Source: Thermoleophilia bacterium UBA6103
GTDB lineage: Bacteria > Actinomycetota > Thermoleophilia > UBA2241
Direction: 5' to 3'
NCBI GenBank assembly: GCA_002423545.1
Contig: DIWP01000046.1
Location: forward strand, 33,805-97,804
Length of the DNA: 64,000 nt
The first letter of the stretch is position 1; every line of letters begins with the position of its first letter. A model generated the notes under the pieces. It made no database searches and had not been told where the DNA came from. It saw only the letters and a program-made list of their open reading frames with translations. Position numbers and translations under genes: made by a program. Of this stretch, positions 63,202 through 64,000 are shown in pieces.

Positions 63202-64000
63202 TCAATCCGCGGCTGGCTTCCTGCGCTTGAGCGGCGCCATGCCGTCCTGACTGACCACCGGCGACGGCTCGTGCCGAGCAACCTTCGGCCGCTTGGCGGC
63301 CGGTTTGGCCTTTTTCTCGGCCGCCTTCTTCTTCTCGATCTTTTTCTTCTTGGTCCCGGCGGCCTTGCCGGAGGCCTTCAGGTTCTTCGGCCCCTGATAG
63401 CTGCCCTTCAGCCCCTTGATGACGCGCCGCTCGAAGCGCTGCTTGAGGTAGCGCTCGATGCTCGACATCAGGTTCCAGTCGTTATGGCAGATCAGTGAAA
63501 TGGCCAGGCCTTCGCCCCCGGCGCGCCCGGTGCGACCGACGCGGTGCACGTACTCGTCGCCGGAACGCGGCATGTCGAAGTTGATCACCAGGTCCATGCC
63601 TTCGATGTCCAGCCCGCGCGCCGCCACGTCGGTGGCCACCAGCACCTTGACGCCGCCCTGCTTGAGGCGCTCGATCGCCAGTTTGCGCTCCTTCTGGTCC
63701 TTCTCGCCGTGCAACACGAAGACCTTCATGTCGCCAGCCACCAAGTGGCCGTACAGGCGGTCGGCCTGGGCACGGGTATTGGTGAAGATCACCGCCTTCT
63801 GGTAGGTCTCGTTGGCCAGCAACCACTGCACCAGGCGTTCCTTGTGCGCCGGATCGTCGGCGGTGATGATCTGCTGGCGAGTGGTCTCGTTCAGCTCGCT
63901 GACGCGATTGAGCTGCAGGTGCAGCGGATCGCGCAGGACCTTGCCGACCATCTCGCGCAGGCCGGCACCGCCGCTGGTGGCGGAGAACAGCAGGGTCTGC
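63202..64000 (-). CDS. DEAD-box RNA helicase, C-terminal part (partial)
   Basis: The frame runs off the right edge. Present are motif III (LLFSATSG), motif IV/IVa (AVIFTNTRAQADRL), motif V (VLVATDVAARGLDIEG) and motif VI (HRVGRTGRAGGEG) of the helicase core, followed by a Lys-rich tail (KKKKIEKKKAAEKKAK) typical of RhlE/SrmB-type Pseudomonas helicases. The N-terminal domain with Walker A and DEAD lies outside the window. Confidence 0.88.
   Translation of the reverse strand, partial: QTLLFSATSGGAGLREMVGKVLRDPLHLQLNRVSELNETTRQQIITADDPAHKERLVQWLLANETYQKAVIFTNTRAQADRLYGHLVAGDMKVFVLHGEKDQKERKLAIERLKQGGVKVLVATDVAARGLDIEGMDLVINFDMPRSGDEYVHRVGRTGRAGGEGLAISLICHNDWNLMSSIERYLKQRFERRVIKGLKGSYQGPKNLKASGKAAGTKKKKIEKKKAAEKKAKPAAKRPKVARHEPSPVVSQDGMAPLKRRKPAAD

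Overview
The window reads as two genomes joined end to end. Positions 1 to about 55,540 are very GC-rich and look like a chromosome of an anaerobic or facultative member of the Actinomycetota. Evidence for this is Shine-Dalgarno-led operons mixed with probable leaderless starts, frequent GTG/TTG starts, GntR/FCD regulators, a SpoIIE-type phosphatase and strongly anaerobic enzymology. A Thermoleophilia- or Coriobacteriia-like relative is my guess only. From about 55,590 to 64,000 the genes are those of a Pseudomonas (GacS C-terminal half, MnmC, DUF3365 cytochrome, TauE/SafE, DUF1127, LysR, DEAD-box helicase), and codon use changes with them. The switch lies inside one open frame, a hybrid sensor kinase, exactly where histidine kinases are most conserved. 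The simplest reading is a metagenome assembly chimera. No rRNA, tRNA, CRISPR array or transposase gene was seen.

Layout, Actinomycetota part. (1) 1-9,033: end of an ADP-forming acyl-CoA synthetase, two GntR/FCD regulators, then a tightly overlapped operon. The operon holds a branched-chain aminotransferase, a 2-oxoacid:ferredoxin oxidoreductase (gamma subunit fused to a GltD-like flavoprotein and ferredoxin, then alpha and beta), an ACT-domain protein and both subunits of a CoA transferase. This reads as amino acid -> 2-oxoacid -> acyl-CoA -> acid, with reduced ferredoxin and energy recovery. (2) 9,172-19,705: two proline dehydrogenase paralogues, each beside a broken arginine/ornithine gene (ornithine cyclodeaminase remnant, agmatinase remnant), with sucCD, a malic enzyme carrying a histone-H1-like tail, and two-subunit class I fumarase. 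(3) 19,996-24,684: a VapBC-type module and a fumarate reductase with an HdrB-like CCG subunit instead of a membrane anchor. Together with regions 1 and 2 this makes a C4-dicarboxylate module (malate, fumarate, succinate, succinyl-CoA). (4) 24,764-45,040: small membrane proteins, acylphosphatase, three HD-family proteins, a metallophosphoesterase, a CsoR/CstR-like repressor operon with its operator, a PHP phosphoesterase, an endonuclease V-like protein lacking two metal-site acids, two tandem MFS transporters, DUF5996, a class III aminotransferase, an aquaporin, a DMT exporter, a DUF6529-like b-type membrane protein and a GH18 protein. (5) 45,111-48,335: a tungstate ABC transporter operon (tupABC) behind a good promoter, a Moco/Tuco-type riboswitch candidate and two strong hairpins between tupA and tupB. 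(6) 48,283-55,540: a MASE3-GAF-SpoIIE phosphatase, a second DMT exporter, a second VapBC module and the N-terminal sensor half of the chimeric kinase.

Layout, Pseudomonas part: GacS-like kinase core, receiver and HPt; mnmC; a c-type heme protein; a 213-bp MITE with perfect 16-bp inverted ends and a CTAA duplication; tauE/safE; DUF1127 divergent from a LysR gene; two small proteins; and the C-terminal half of a DEAD-box helicase running off the end.

The most interesting items are the molybdenum/tungsten-cofactor riboswitch before tup, the branched-chain 2-oxoacid operon with its fused gamma subunit and ACT protein, the malic enzyme tail, a set of promoters placed so that transcripts would start at the ATG, and the chimeric junction, which warns against treating the 1,621-residue kinase as a real protein.
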